64,000 bases of DNA, taken from the NCBI GenBank assembly GCA_028284225.1, contig JANQSD010000011.1:186001-250000 (forward strand), written 5' to 3'. Numbering within the stretch: the stretch's first letter is position 1; the number at the start of each line of letters is the position of its first letter. Source of the DNA: Arenicellales bacterium. GTDB taxonomy: Bacteria > Pseudomonadota > Gammaproteobacteria > Arenicellales > JAHEKD01. This document shows, one piece after another, positions 39,983 through 49,590 of this stretch. The position numbers and the translations under genes were made by a program. The notes beneath the pieces were generated by a model, which worked only from the letters and a program-made list of their open reading frames with translations, was not told the origin of the DNA and searched no databases.

Positions 39983-41315
39983 GCAAGTCAAAAATGATGT
40001 GGCAATCAGTGTAGATAGCATTAGTAAATGTTATCAGACCTATGAGAAGCCTGTGCATCGCTTAATACAGGCTTTGCGCAGCACTGAAAAAAAACTATAT
40101 ACAGAATTCTGGGCATTACGCAGAGCCAGTTTTAGTGTAAGCAAGGGCGAAACCTTCGGGATTGTGGGGCAAAACGGTTCAGGCAAGTCCACCTTGTTAC
40201 AAATCATTGCAGGTACACTCAGGCCGACAGCCGGGACGGTGCAAACCAATGGTAGAATTGCCGCTATTTTGGAACTTGGAGCAGGATTTAATCCTGAGTT
40301 CAGCGGTGTTGAAAATGCCAGGCTCAATGCGGCGATTATTGGCGTCGATGAAAAGGAATTTAAAAAAAGCCTGCCGGAAATAATGGAGTTTTCCGGTTTG
40401 GGTGATTTTATTCATAAACCGGTTAAAACCTATTCCAGCGGCATGTATGTGCGACTGGCGTTTTCAGTTTCAATCAGTTTAAAACCGGATATCTTGATTA
40501 TTGATGAGGCATTAGCAGTTGGCGATGCCCGTTTTCAGCGCAAGTGTTTTCGTAAGCTGGAGTCCTTGAAATCTGAAGGTGTAACGATTCTGTTTGTCAG
40601 TCACTCTATGGAAAGTGTGGTCAGCCATTGTGATAGGGCTTTATTTCTGGAGAAGGGTCAAATTCAGACAGTCGGTGAGCCCAAGCAAGTGGTTAATCAA
40701 TACCTGGATATGTTGTTTAAATCAGAAAACGATACAGCTGAAGAACAAGAATCGAAACCGACTAAGGAACCTGTCAGGCATTTAAGCCAAGCTGAAATTC
40801 AAGCCGAATTAAGCCGGGACGCCAGTATAGACCACTGCAAGAATCGGTATGGTTATAATCCTCAGGAATATCGGTGGGGTGACGGACGTGCGCAAATTAT
40901 TGATTATGTGCTGTTGCAAAACGGCGCTGAGTTTAATCATCAGTGTGAAAAAGGCGATAGGCTGACACTTCGTTTTTCGACTATTTTTAGTGAACCGTTT
41001 GCTAATCTTATTTACGGAATGACTATTAAGACTACTGACGGTAAAACTGTTTACGGCACCAATAACAGACTTAAAAAACAACTACTGGGTGTTTCGTCCA
41101 AGGATGAGGTCACTGAGATTGAATTTGCATTTACAGCTAACCTGGCTGCAGGCGATTATTTTATTTCATTAGGTGTGGCAGCAGATGATGATGAAAAAGA
41201 TCATATACCGCTGGACCGGCGCTATGATTTGATTCATTTTTCCGTGCTGGATGATCTACAAGCATTTGGTATTGCTGAGTTGAACGCGTCAATTTCACAA
41301 CTGAATAATTCTTGA
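39972..41315 (+). CDS. wzt: Polysaccharide ABC transporter ATPase with C-terminal Wzt-like carbohydrate-binding domain
   Basis: Track start 39891; ATG 39972 (MCSEQVKNDVAISVDSISKCYQ) is more plausible. GIVGQNGSGKSTLLQIIAGTLRPTAG, YSSGMYVRLAFSV, LIIDEALAVGD; ~180-aa C-terminal extension. Confidence 0.92.
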   Translation: MCSEQVKNDVAISVDSISKCYQTYEKPVHRLIQALRSTEKKLYTEFWALRRASFSVSKGETFGIVGQNGSGKSTLLQIIAGTLRPTAGTVQTNGRIAAILELGAGFNPEFSGVENARLNAAIIGVDEKEFKKSLPEIMEFSGLGDFIHKPVKTYSSGMYVRLAFSVSISLKPDILIIDEALAVGDARFQRKCFRKLESLKSEGVTILFVSHSMESVVSHCDRALFLEKGQIQTVGEPKQVVNQYLDMLFKSENDTAEEQESKPTKEPVRHLSQAEIQAELSRDASIDHCKNRYGYNPQEYRWGDGRAQIIDYVLLQNGAEFNHQCEKGDRLTLRFSTIFSEPFANLIYGMTIKTTDGKTVYGTNNRLKKQLLGVSSKDEVTEIEFAFTANLAAGDYFISLGVAADDDEKDHIPLDRRYDLIHFSVLDDLQAFGIAELNASISQLNNS

Positions 41316-41382
41316 TTTCGTAATTAGCTGCAGTGAAGTACACTAAACCTAATAACTCTTTTCGTAATCATAACTATTCATA

Positions 41383-43095
41383 ATGGTTAAGCTGGGTACA
41401 AAAGTACTTCCTCATGATAACTACGCACGCTGGTGGTTTGAAAAACAAAACACTGAGCCGTCCGAAGCAGACATTGAGTTTGATTATCAGCCGCTAATTT
41501 CGATTTTAATGCCGGTTTATAATGCGCCGCCGACAGTATTGAACAAAGCGATCAAATCGGTAACCCGGCAAACTTACCGTAACTGGGAGTTATGTATTAC
41601 AGATGATTGTTCAACCAGGATGTTGACCAAACTGTGTTTGAAATCGGTAGTGAATAAAAAAATCAAAATTCGTTTTCTTGATCAAAATTTGAATATTTCC
41701 GGTGCTTCTAATCAGGCAGCGGCGATGGCTCAGGGTGAATACCTTGGCCTTCTGGATAATGATGATGAACTGGAAGCTGACGCCTTATATCAAATAGTCA
41801 AACGAATTAATCAGACCCGGGCTGATCTACTCTACAGTGATGAAGATTTCATTGATTTAGATGGTGAATATGAATCACCCCATTTCAAGCCTGATTTTTC
41901 GCCTGATTTGCTGTTATCACATAACTATATTACTCATTTCAGTGTGTTCAAAAAGCAGTTGTTTGAACAAGTTGGTGGTTTTCGCAGTGAATTTGATGGC
42001 GCCCAGGATTATGACTTACTGTTGCGCTTGAGTGAAATCGCTGAAAAAATAGAACATGTTCCTCATATTCTTTATCACTGGCGTCGTTCCGAGACATCAA
42101 CGAGCATGAGTACCAAGGCTAAACCTTATACTCACGAACGGGGTAAGGCAGCGGTTCGATCAGCCGTTGAGCGCAGGGGCATTGAAGCTGACGTTTTTGA
42201 CGGAAATGTCGTCAATTACTACAGGGTCAAACGCAAGCTTGTTGCTAAGCCGTTAGTCAGCATTGTGATTCCGTTTAAAGACAAACCTGAGCTGCTAACA
42301 CAGTGTCTTGACTCGATATTACAAAATTCGAGTTACTCAAATTTTGAAGTGATTGGTGTCAGTAATAATTCTGAGCAGTCATTGACCTACGATACTATGC
42401 AACGTTATTGTGATCTGGATACGAGAATCAAATTTGTGGAGCATAATATCCCGTTTAATTTCTCCAGTCTGGTCAACAAAGGTGTGACTGAATCGAGTGG
42501 CGATCAGATTGTTCTGATGAATAACGATATCGAGGTGATTAATCATGACTGGATGCAGAGCTTGCTTGAACATTCACAACGTCAAGAAATTGCCGTGGTC
42601 GGGGCCAAACTCTATTTTGCTAATAATAAAATCCAACATGCAGGCGTTGGCATTGCCTTAGGCGGCGCAGCGGGTCACTTGCATTTAAAGTTTCCGCGCC
42701 ATTCAACCGGATACTACAACCGTCTTAATGTTATTCAAAACATGAGCGCCTTAACCGGTGCGTTGATGATGGTAAAAAGATCCATATATGAGCAATTGAA
42801 TGGTTTCGATGAGCAACTATTTAAAATCGCATACAATGATGTTGATTTCTGCCTTCGTGCTATAAAACAGGGATATCTAAATATTTTCACGCCTTTTTGC
42901 GAAGCTTATCACTATGAGTCTATTTCCAGAGGCTACGATGATAAAGGCGACAAGCTGAACCGCCTCAATCATGAAAAAGCAAATTTATGGCAAGTGCATG
43001 GCGATATGCTAAGCCATGGCGATCCTTATTATAATCCGAACCTTGATCAGTATCGGGATGACTTTGAGTTACCTTATAAGCCGATAGTATCCTAG
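41383..43095 (+). CDS. Tandem-domain family 2 glycosyltransferase
   Basis: 570 aa; two GT-A domains: PLISILMPVYNAPPTVLNKAIKSV...LLDNDDEL and PLVSIVIPFKDKPELLTQCLDSI...MNNDIEVI. Confidence 0.9.
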   Translation: MVKLGTKVLPHDNYARWWFEKQNTEPSEADIEFDYQPLISILMPVYNAPPTVLNKAIKSVTRQTYRNWELCITDDCSTRMLTKLCLKSVVNKKIKIRFLDQNLNISGASNQAAAMAQGEYLGLLDNDDELEADALYQIVKRINQTRADLLYSDEDFIDLDGEYESPHFKPDFSPDLLLSHNYITHFSVFKKQLFEQVGGFRSEFDGAQDYDLLLRLSEIAEKIEHVPHILYHWRRSETSTSMSTKAKPYTHERGKAAVRSAVERRGIEADVFDGNVVNYYRVKRKLVAKPLVSIVIPFKDKPELLTQCLDSILQNSSYSNFEVIGVSNNSEQSLTYDTMQRYCDLDTRIKFVEHNIPFNFSSLVNKGVTESSGDQIVLMNNDIEVINHDWMQSLLEHSQRQEIAVVGAKLYFANNKIQHAGVGIALGGAAGHLHLKFPRHSTGYYNRLNVIQNMSALTGALMMVKRSIYEQLNGFDEQLFKIAYNDVDFCLRAIKQGYLNIFTPFCEAYHYESISRGYDDKGDKLNRLNHEKANLWQVHGDMLSHGDPYYNPNLDQYRDDFELPYKPIVS

Positions 43096-43099
43096 GATT

Positions 43100-45655
43100 A
43101 TGATTGACCGTCTTAAGGCATTAAAGAAACTCGATCGTAAGCGTCTTGATGCAACCCTGATGCGAATTCACGGACGACCATCGTTAATGGTTTTTTTTAA
43201 TCTGGTTTTATTGGGCATCAACTCCCTGGGGCGAGTCAAAAGTACAGCTAAATCTTTGTTAAGCAAAGCAGGACTCATTCAAACCGATTCACTAACCGGT
43301 GCCAGCCACCTTCAATCTTTGCCTCTCAGTTTTGAAAATAGAGTATTTAATAAAAATTTATCGGTACTGATTGTGTGTGAAACCAGCATTGAGCAGTGTT
43401 TCAGATACAGGGTTAAGCAAAAACTGGAGCTGCTGGATTCACTGGGGATTAGAAATCATTGGGTTGACTGGACTAATTACCTGGAAGTTAATAATCAAAT
43501 CAATTTCTATGATGTGGTTATTTTTTACCGAGTGCCGGGTTATCCAAAAATGTTGGCAAATATTGACTATGCCAATCAGCTCGGCAAGATTGTTATTTAT
43601 GATACTGACGATTTGATCTTTGATAGATCAACGCTTGAATCTTATTACGATAAAACCACAGGCCAACTTAGCGCACGAGAACTAAAAGCCGTATTTAGAG
43701 GGGCGGACCTTTATCGAACAGCTATTGAACGTTGTGGGTTTGCCATCACGACTACTACTGCGCTTAAACAAAGTTTAGAGCAAGTCACAGGCGAAGGAAC
43801 AGTCTTTATTTTGCCAAATGGTCTGGATCAAACCACAGCAAAAGTATTAGCAAGCATCAACACAGTAAAACAGCCGGATCGGTTGATTTTATTTTATGGC
43901 AGCGGCACTAAGACGCATGATCAGGATTTTGCTTTAATCGCGCCTGCACTTGAGAAAATCCTGGCTAATCATAAAGACGTTGATTTAGTCATTGCCGGTT
44001 ATTTGACCCTGCCAGATCAATTAAACAGGTTTAGCCAGCGCATAACCAAGTTAGAGTTATTGCAAGTCGAAGAATACCTGGATGTGCTGGCACATGCTGA
44101 TATAAATTTGGCACCGCTGGCACCGGGTTTATTTGCCGACTGCAAAAGCGAAATAAAATGGCTGGAAGCGGCTGCCCTAAGTATTCCAACTGTGGCTTCG
44201 GCAACTCAAGTATTTAAGCAGGCGATTTCACACGGTGAAAATGGATTCATCGCCGGCTCGGTTGATGAGTGGTATCAATGCATCGATGAACTGGTGAGCC
44301 AGCAAGGCTTGCGATTATCCATGGGTAAGGCTGCCGGTGATGCTGCCAAAGCCCGCTATTCTATAGAGAACAACGCACAAACCTTTGTTGGGTTGCTAAG
44401 CGAAATTAAGCATCAACACTTGCAGAATTCCGGCTTCAGCCAGTTTGATCCAGGCTTGCAGCACATCGTCATCGTTAACGTATTATATCCGCCGCAAGCC
44501 ATGGGCGGAGCGACAGTGGTGGCACAAAATATTGTTGAAACGATCTGTGCCGATTATAGCGATCGCTATCATGTTTCGGTGTTCACCTGTGATGTTAATA
44601 ATATTTATGCTCATCAAGTAACAGAATATGAACATAATGGCGTCAGTGTAACAGCGGTAAGCGTGCCGGTTGGTCCGGATGTTGATTACAGGGAATATGA
44701 TTCTCAAGTTGGCGCATTATTTGCGCAATTTATCCAGTACAAGCAGCCGGATTTAATTCATTTTCATTGTATACAGCGGTTAACAGGATCAATACTTGAA
44801 GCTGCCCATGATTTGCAAGTGCCTTTTCTGGTTACGGTTCATGATGCCTGGTGGTTGTCGGATCATCAGTTTCTTGTGGACAAACAGGGCCAGCCTGTTA
44901 ATGAGTTACAATCAAGTCCCATCGTGGCTGCTCAAACCAGTGATCAATTGCAGCGAACATTACAGCGGCGAAGATTGTTGACGTCTTTATTGAATAAGGC
45001 CGCCAGGGTCTTGGCTGTTTCCGATTATCAACAGGCTTTTTATCAAAAAAATGGGGTGACGAATGTCATTATCAATAAGAACGGAGTTGATACAATTACC
45101 TTAGACTCAGGCCCTACTGAACCCACTGACAAAGTAATAATCGGCTATACAGGCAGTATTTGCCATCACAAAGGCTATTATTTTCTCAAACAAATTGTCG
45201 AAAATAATGCGTTTAAAAATATTGAGATTAAGGTTATTCAATTTAATCTTAATGAACCCAGGAATGAAGTTTGGGGGGCAACCGAGGTCGACTATTTGCC
45301 CAAGTTTGATTCAAAAAACATGGTCGATTTTTATAGCCAGATTGATGTGTTGATTGCCCCTTCGATGTGGCCGGAGAGTTTCGGTCTGATTACCCGGGAA
45401 GCAGCATTAGTCGGCATTTGGGTCATTGCCAGTGAAGCCGGTGGGTTGGCTGAAGTGATTGAACATGGTAAAAACGGCTTTAAGTTTACAATGGGGAATG
45501 CAGATGAATTAACCGATATTCTCAGGCAAATTGATAACCATCCGCAAACGTATAAACAACGCACCGACCAGTCAACGAGCTCAAGTTTGAACATCAATAC
45601 AGTTGAACAACAAGTTAAGGAACTGGTTGATATTTATGCCCAGATTCTCAATTAA
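43100..45655 (+). CDS. Tandem-domain GT4-like glycosyltransferase
   Basis: 851 aa; N-terminal GT-B region (YGSGTKTHDQDFALIAPALEKIL, LAPLAPGLFADCKSEIKWLEAAAL) and C-terminal GT4 (LYPPQAMGGATVVAQNIVETI, SMWPESFGLITREAALVGIWVIASEAGGLAEVI). Confidence 0.88.
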   Translation: MIDRLKALKKLDRKRLDATLMRIHGRPSLMVFFNLVLLGINSLGRVKSTAKSLLSKAGLIQTDSLTGASHLQSLPLSFENRVFNKNLSVLIVCETSIEQCFRYRVKQKLELLDSLGIRNHWVDWTNYLEVNNQINFYDVVIFYRVPGYPKMLANIDYANQLGKIVIYDTDDLIFDRSTLESYYDKTTGQLSARELKAVFRGADLYRTAIERCGFAITTTTALKQSLEQVTGEGTVFILPNGLDQTTAKVLASINTVKQPDRLILFYGSGTKTHDQDFALIAPALEKILANHKDVDLVIAGYLTLPDQLNRFSQRITKLELLQVEEYLDVLAHADINLAPLAPGLFADCKSEIKWLEAAALSIPTVASATQVFKQAISHGENGFIAGSVDEWYQCIDELVSQQGLRLSMGKAAGDAAKARYSIENNAQTFVGLLSEIKHQHLQNSGFSQFDPGLQHIVIVNVLYPPQAMGGATVVAQNIVETICADYSDRYHVSVFTCDVNNIYAHQVTEYEHNGVSVTAVSVPVGPDVDYREYDSQVGALFAQFIQYKQPDLIHFHCIQRLTGSILEAAHDLQVPFLVTVHDAWWLSDHQFLVDKQGQPVNELQSSPIVAAQTSDQLQRTLQRRRLLTSLLNKAARVLAVSDYQQAFYQKNGVTNVIINKNGVDTITLDSGPTEPTDKVIIGYTGSICHHKGYYFLKQIVENNAFKNIEIKVIQFNLNEPRNEVWGATEVDYLPKFDSKNMVDFYSQIDVLIAPSMWPESFGLITREAALVGIWVIASEAGGLAEVIEHGKNGFKFTMGNADELTDILRQIDNHPQTYKQRTDQSTSSSLNINTVEQQVKELVDIYAQILN

Positions 45656-45694
45656 CCTAAGTTCGGAGATATAACTCAAAAAGCAATCATTTAC

Positions 45695-45800
45695 CGTCAT
45701 TCCGACGAGTATAACGAGCAAGAATCTGCTACAGATAGCATAGATGTCTAAGTGTGTAGCCTATTATTAGGAGATTCTTCGGCTATCGCCTCTGAATGAC
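45695..45800. repeat. Fold-back intergenic repeat
   Basis: cgtcattccgacgagtataacgagcaagaatctg ... ggagattcttcggctatcgcctctgaatgac; outer ends are imperfect inverted repeats. Confidence 0.65.
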
Positions 45801-45957
45801 TGGCTGTTTGATAAGACCCATGTCGGTGTTTTCCCGAGCTGAGGTTAATTAAAAATGATTTAGCCAGACCAGAAGTTATCTCAAAATTATTAACGACTCA
45901 GGCGCATCAAGTAGCTTAAATCGATATAATCATCGAAATATTATTTCAGGAGTTATA

Positions 45958-46899
45958 GTGAAAATTTCAATTGTGGTGCCGCTGCTTAATGAAGCGCCCA
46001 ATCTTCCACCCTTATATGAAGAAATAAAACAGACAGTTGATTCAATACCGCATGAATACGAGATTGTATTTGTTGATGACGGAAGTACCGACGAAAGCCT
46101 TAACGTATTGAAGGACATACAAGAAGCTGACCCAAATGTGGTCATTGTCGAATTCCGCCGTAATTTTGGTCAAACAGCGGGTTTAGTGGCCGGGTTTGAT
46201 TATGCAACCGGTGATGTGGTGATCACCATGGATGCTGACCGGCAGAATGACCCGGCTGATATACCGAAGTTACTGGAGAAAATAGATCAGGGATATGATT
46301 TAGTTTGTGGCTGGCGTTTTGATCGTCAGGATACATTTATTTCGCGTAAGCTGCCGTCCATGATCGCTAACAAGTTGATTTCAAAAACAACTGATGTGCG
46401 CTTACACGATTATGGTTGTACCCTCAAGGCAATGCGTGCTGAAGTGGCCAAGAACATTACTCTTTATGGCGAGTTACATCGTTTTATCCCGGCTATAGCC
46501 AGTTGGATGGGAGTGAAAATTGCCGAAGTCAAAGTTAACCATCGTGCGCGAACGATGGGGACTTCAAAATATGGGATATCCAGGACCTTTAGAGTGATTC
46601 TTGACTTGATTACAGTTAAGTTTTTGCTGGATTATGCCGGGCGGCCTATTCATTTTTTCGGCTTGCCGGGGCTGGCATTCGGCGCCATTGGCTTTTTAAT
46701 TGCCCTGGTGATGACAGTGCAAAAAATGTTTGGTGTTTCCATGGGTGACAGGCCTTTACTGCTATTGGCGATATTTCTAATGATGGCAGGTTTGCAGCTA
46801 ATTGTTTTTGGCCTGTTAGCCGAATTACAAATCAGGACTTACCATGAAAGTCAGAAAAAGCCGATTTACGTCGTGAAAAATATACATGCCAAACATTGA
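45958..46899 (+). CDS. Polyprenyl-phosphate glycosyltransferase (GtrB/DPM1-like GT2)
   Basis: 313 aa, GTG start; ISIVVPLLNEAPNLPPLYEEI, FVDDGSTDESL, MDADRQNDPADIPKLL, two C-terminal TMs. Confidence 0.9.
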   Translation: MKISIVVPLLNEAPNLPPLYEEIKQTVDSIPHEYEIVFVDDGSTDESLNVLKDIQEADPNVVIVEFRRNFGQTAGLVAGFDYATGDVVITMDADRQNDPADIPKLLEKIDQGYDLVCGWRFDRQDTFISRKLPSMIANKLISKTTDVRLHDYGCTLKAMRAEVAKNITLYGELHRFIPAIASWMGVKIAEVKVNHRARTMGTSKYGISRTFRVILDLITVKFLLDYAGRPIHFFGLPGLAFGAIGFLIALVMTVQKMFGVSMGDRPLLLLAIFLMMAGLQLIVFGLLAELQIRTYHESQKKPIYVVKNIHAKH

Positions 46900-47833
46900 T
46901 TCAGATAATGTTGGTAATCATAGCGTCACTGCGGTATTAGTCACATACAACCCGGATATAAATATATTAACCGCTGTTATTGACAGTTTAAAAACACAAG
47001 TCGAATCGATTATCGTTATCGACAATAACTCTAAAGTAGCCGGCGATATTGCCCGGGTTTGTGCCCGGGTTGAGTGTTCGTTGTTGCCCGCGAATATGGG
47101 TTTAGGCAAGGCTCACAATCTTGGAATTGAATATGCCCGTAGCCAGGGTAGTGACTATGTTTTACTGCTTGACCAGGATAGTTTGCCTGAGCCGAATATG
47201 GTGGAACAGATGTTGAAGGTCGTGGAGCAACTGAACACCACAAGCCAGCCCTTTTGTGCAATTGGTTCGCGCTATCGTAACCAGCATGATGAATTATCAG
47301 ACTTTGTGAAAATCGATTGGTTTCGATTTGCACGTACTACCTGCACTGAACAATCATATGTAAAGGCAGATTTTTTAATTTCATCCGGCAGTTTGATTCG
47401 GGTTTCGGCAGTGGATGAAATCGGCATGATGGATGAATCACTTTTTATAGATCATGTTGATACGGAATGGTTTATGCGGGCCAAGAGTTTAGGTTATCCT
47501 GCTTATGGTTGTTGCCGCGCAATAATGCGACATCACCTGGGTGAAAAAACAACGCGAATTTGGCTGGCGCGTTGGCGCAATGTCCCATTTCACCATGCTT
47601 TTCGGTATTACTATGTTTTTAGGAATAGCTTTTTGCTTTATCGGCGACGCTACATGCCTTTTAAATGGATGCTGGCTGACTGGGTACGTCTTGGACAGAT
47701 TTTCATTTTCTTTGGCTTGTTTGCTGCCAATAGATTAAAAAATCTACAAATGATAGCCAAAGGCCTGGTCGATGGGATTAAAGGTAAATCAGGCCGCAAT
47801 GATGCCCTGATTGTACCGGCACCGCCACAGTAG
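46886..47833 (+). CDS. Rhamnosyltransferase-like GT2
   Basis: 315 aa; VTAVLVTYNPDINILTAVIDSLKTQVESIIVIDNNS, LLLDQDSLPEPNMVEQML, FIDHVDTEWFMRAKSLGY. Confidence 0.85.
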   Translation: MPNIDSDNVGNHSVTAVLVTYNPDINILTAVIDSLKTQVESIIVIDNNSKVAGDIARVCARVECSLLPANMGLGKAHNLGIEYARSQGSDYVLLLDQDSLPEPNMVEQMLKVVEQLNTTSQPFCAIGSRYRNQHDELSDFVKIDWFRFARTTCTEQSYVKADFLISSGSLIRVSAVDEIGMMDESLFIDHVDTEWFMRAKSLGYPAYGCCRAIMRHHLGEKTTRIWLARWRNVPFHHAFRYYYVFRNSFLLYRRRYMPFKWMLADWVRLGQIFIFFGLFAANRLKNLQMIAKGLVDGIKGKSGRNDALIVPAPPQ

Positions 47834-47840
47834 TTCGAGC

Positions 47841-48728
47841 ATGAATTCAGTTATAGCAATCGTCGTTAACTATAATTCCGGTCTATGGCTTGAGCGTTGT
47901 GTGGGATCGATATTAGATTCCGATTATCCGGTTGATGTATATGTGGTTGATAATGCTTCCAGTGATAGCAGCTTTAAAGACATTAAGCAATTGGCCGAGC
48001 AGCACGATAATCTTCATCTAATCGCAAATGCAGATAATCAAGGTTTTGCTAAAGCAAACAATATTGTTTTGAATACAACCACAGCCGACTATTATGTGTT
48101 GGTAAACCCGGATTGCATGGTCAATCAGAACACTATCAGGTTTTTGGTTGAGCAAATGTCGCAGGATCAGCAAATTGGTTTGGCAGGCGTGAAAATACTT
48201 AATGAGGATGGGAGTGCGCAAAAAACCTCCAAACGCCGATTCCCGACCCCTGAGAATACGTTTGTTAAAATTTTAGGTTTGAGTAATTTTTTCAAAAATA
48301 AAGAAAAACTGGCCGATTTTAACTACGGTGATGAAGCCGGGACGGCCAACCAGGACAAGCAATATGTTGAAGCCATTTCCGGTGCCTTTATGATGGTCAA
48401 TCATGATGCTCTAAATCAGGTCGGTGGTCTGGATGAAGGTTATTTTATGCATTGTGAAGATCTGGATTGGTGTAAGCGTTTTTGGTTGCATGGTTACAAA
48501 GTGGCATATTTTGAACTGGCTAGTGTGACGCATGCCAAAGGCGCCAGCAGCAAAACCAGGCCTTATCGGGTTAATTGGTACCTGCACAAAGGCATGTTGC
48601 GGTTTTATCGAAAATTCTATCGTAAGCAATACAACAGCCTGGTTTCTGCCATGGTTTATGTCGGGATTCTCAGCCGCTATGCGGTCACAAATTTTAAAAT
48701 TTTTATAGATAAGACAATTTCTCGATGA
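47841..48728 (+). CDS. Family 2 glycosyltransferase
   Basis: Track start 47811; ATG 47841: MNSVIAIVVNYNSGLWLERCVGSILDSDYPVDVYVVDNASSD, VNPDC, MHCEDLDWCKRFWLHGYKV. Confidence 0.88.
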   Translation: MNSVIAIVVNYNSGLWLERCVGSILDSDYPVDVYVVDNASSDSSFKDIKQLAEQHDNLHLIANADNQGFAKANNIVLNTTTADYYVLVNPDCMVNQNTIRFLVEQMSQDQQIGLAGVKILNEDGSAQKTSKRRFPTPENTFVKILGLSNFFKNKEKLADFNYGDEAGTANQDKQYVEAISGAFMMVNHDALNQVGGLDEGYFMHCEDLDWCKRFWLHGYKVAYFELASVTHAKGASSKTRPYRVNWYLHKGMLRFYRKFYRKQYNSLVSAMVYVGILSRYAVTNFKIFIDKTISR

Positions 48729-49588
48729 GCACTGAAACTAATTCTGCGCTGGTGACAGGAGCCAGTGGGTTACTTGGAACTCAGTTAGTCAAAAAACTGG
48801 CGCAGAATAACTTCACTGTGATGGCAGTTGGACGCCGCCAATGTCCTGCACAAATCAGTGATTATTGTCAATGGCAGCAGATTGATCTGACTCAAGCTGA
48901 TTTACCTGACTTCAATACGCAAATGCTGATTCATGCGGCACCGTTATGGTTATTACCTACGTTTCTTGCCAATCTTACTGACCAAAATCAACTTAAACGT
49001 TGTATTGCTTTTAGTTCAACCAGCGCCGAATCTAAAATAAATTCGATTGATGAACAAGATCGTAAGCTGGCAGATAAACTGTTAGCCGCAGAAACTGAGT
49101 TGCAGCGTCAATTTGAATCAAGGCTCCACTACACAATCTTTAGACCGACCATGATCTATGGCTATGGTAAAGATGCCAATATTTCGACGATTGCACGATT
49201 TATCAATAAATATGGCTTTTTTCCGGTGGCGGGTAGAGCAAATGGTTTACGGCAACCTGTTCATGTTGATGATTTGGTGGCAGCCACAATCAGTGTGATT
49301 AATAGCCCGCAGACTTTTTCAAAAATTTATAATCTTACCGGTGGCGAAACCCTGACCTATAAACAAATGCTGGTTAGAATATTTAAAGCCTTGAATCGAC
49401 ATGATCGGGTTATCCATTTGCCCGTATGGTGTTATCGATTGTTGCTAAAATTAAGCAACTCTGAATATAGCCGTGGTGCAGCTGACCGTATGAATAAAAA
49501 TCTGTCTTACAGTTCAATTGATGCCGTCAGCGATTTTAATTATCAAGCACAGAAATTTTTGACCGAACCTAACCGAGATCTGAGTTAA
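48725..49588 (+). CDS. NAD-dependent epimerase/dehydratase family protein
   Basis: 287 aa; ALVTGASGLLGTQLVKKLAQNNFTVMAVGRR, RPTMIYGYGKDANISTIARFI, QPVHVDDL. Confidence 0.82.
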   Translation: MSTETNSALVTGASGLLGTQLVKKLAQNNFTVMAVGRRQCPAQISDYCQWQQIDLTQADLPDFNTQMLIHAAPLWLLPTFLANLTDQNQLKRCIAFSSTSAESKINSIDEQDRKLADKLLAAETELQRQFESRLHYTIFRPTMIYGYGKDANISTIARFINKYGFFPVAGRANGLRQPVHVDDLVAATISVINSPQTFSKIYNLTGGETLTYKQMLVRIFKALNRHDRVIHLPVWCYRLLLKLSNSEYSRGAADRMNKNLSYSSIDAVSDFNYQAQKFLTEPNRDLS

Positions 49589-49590
49589 CA

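Noticed and set aside
41320-41360. Possible third MITE fragment (ttagctgcagtgaagtacactaaacct)
   Set aside because: Only ~25 bp of partial similarity to TTGACTGCTGTGAAATACACTTAAAC and no TIR/TTAA boundaries; too short to support.
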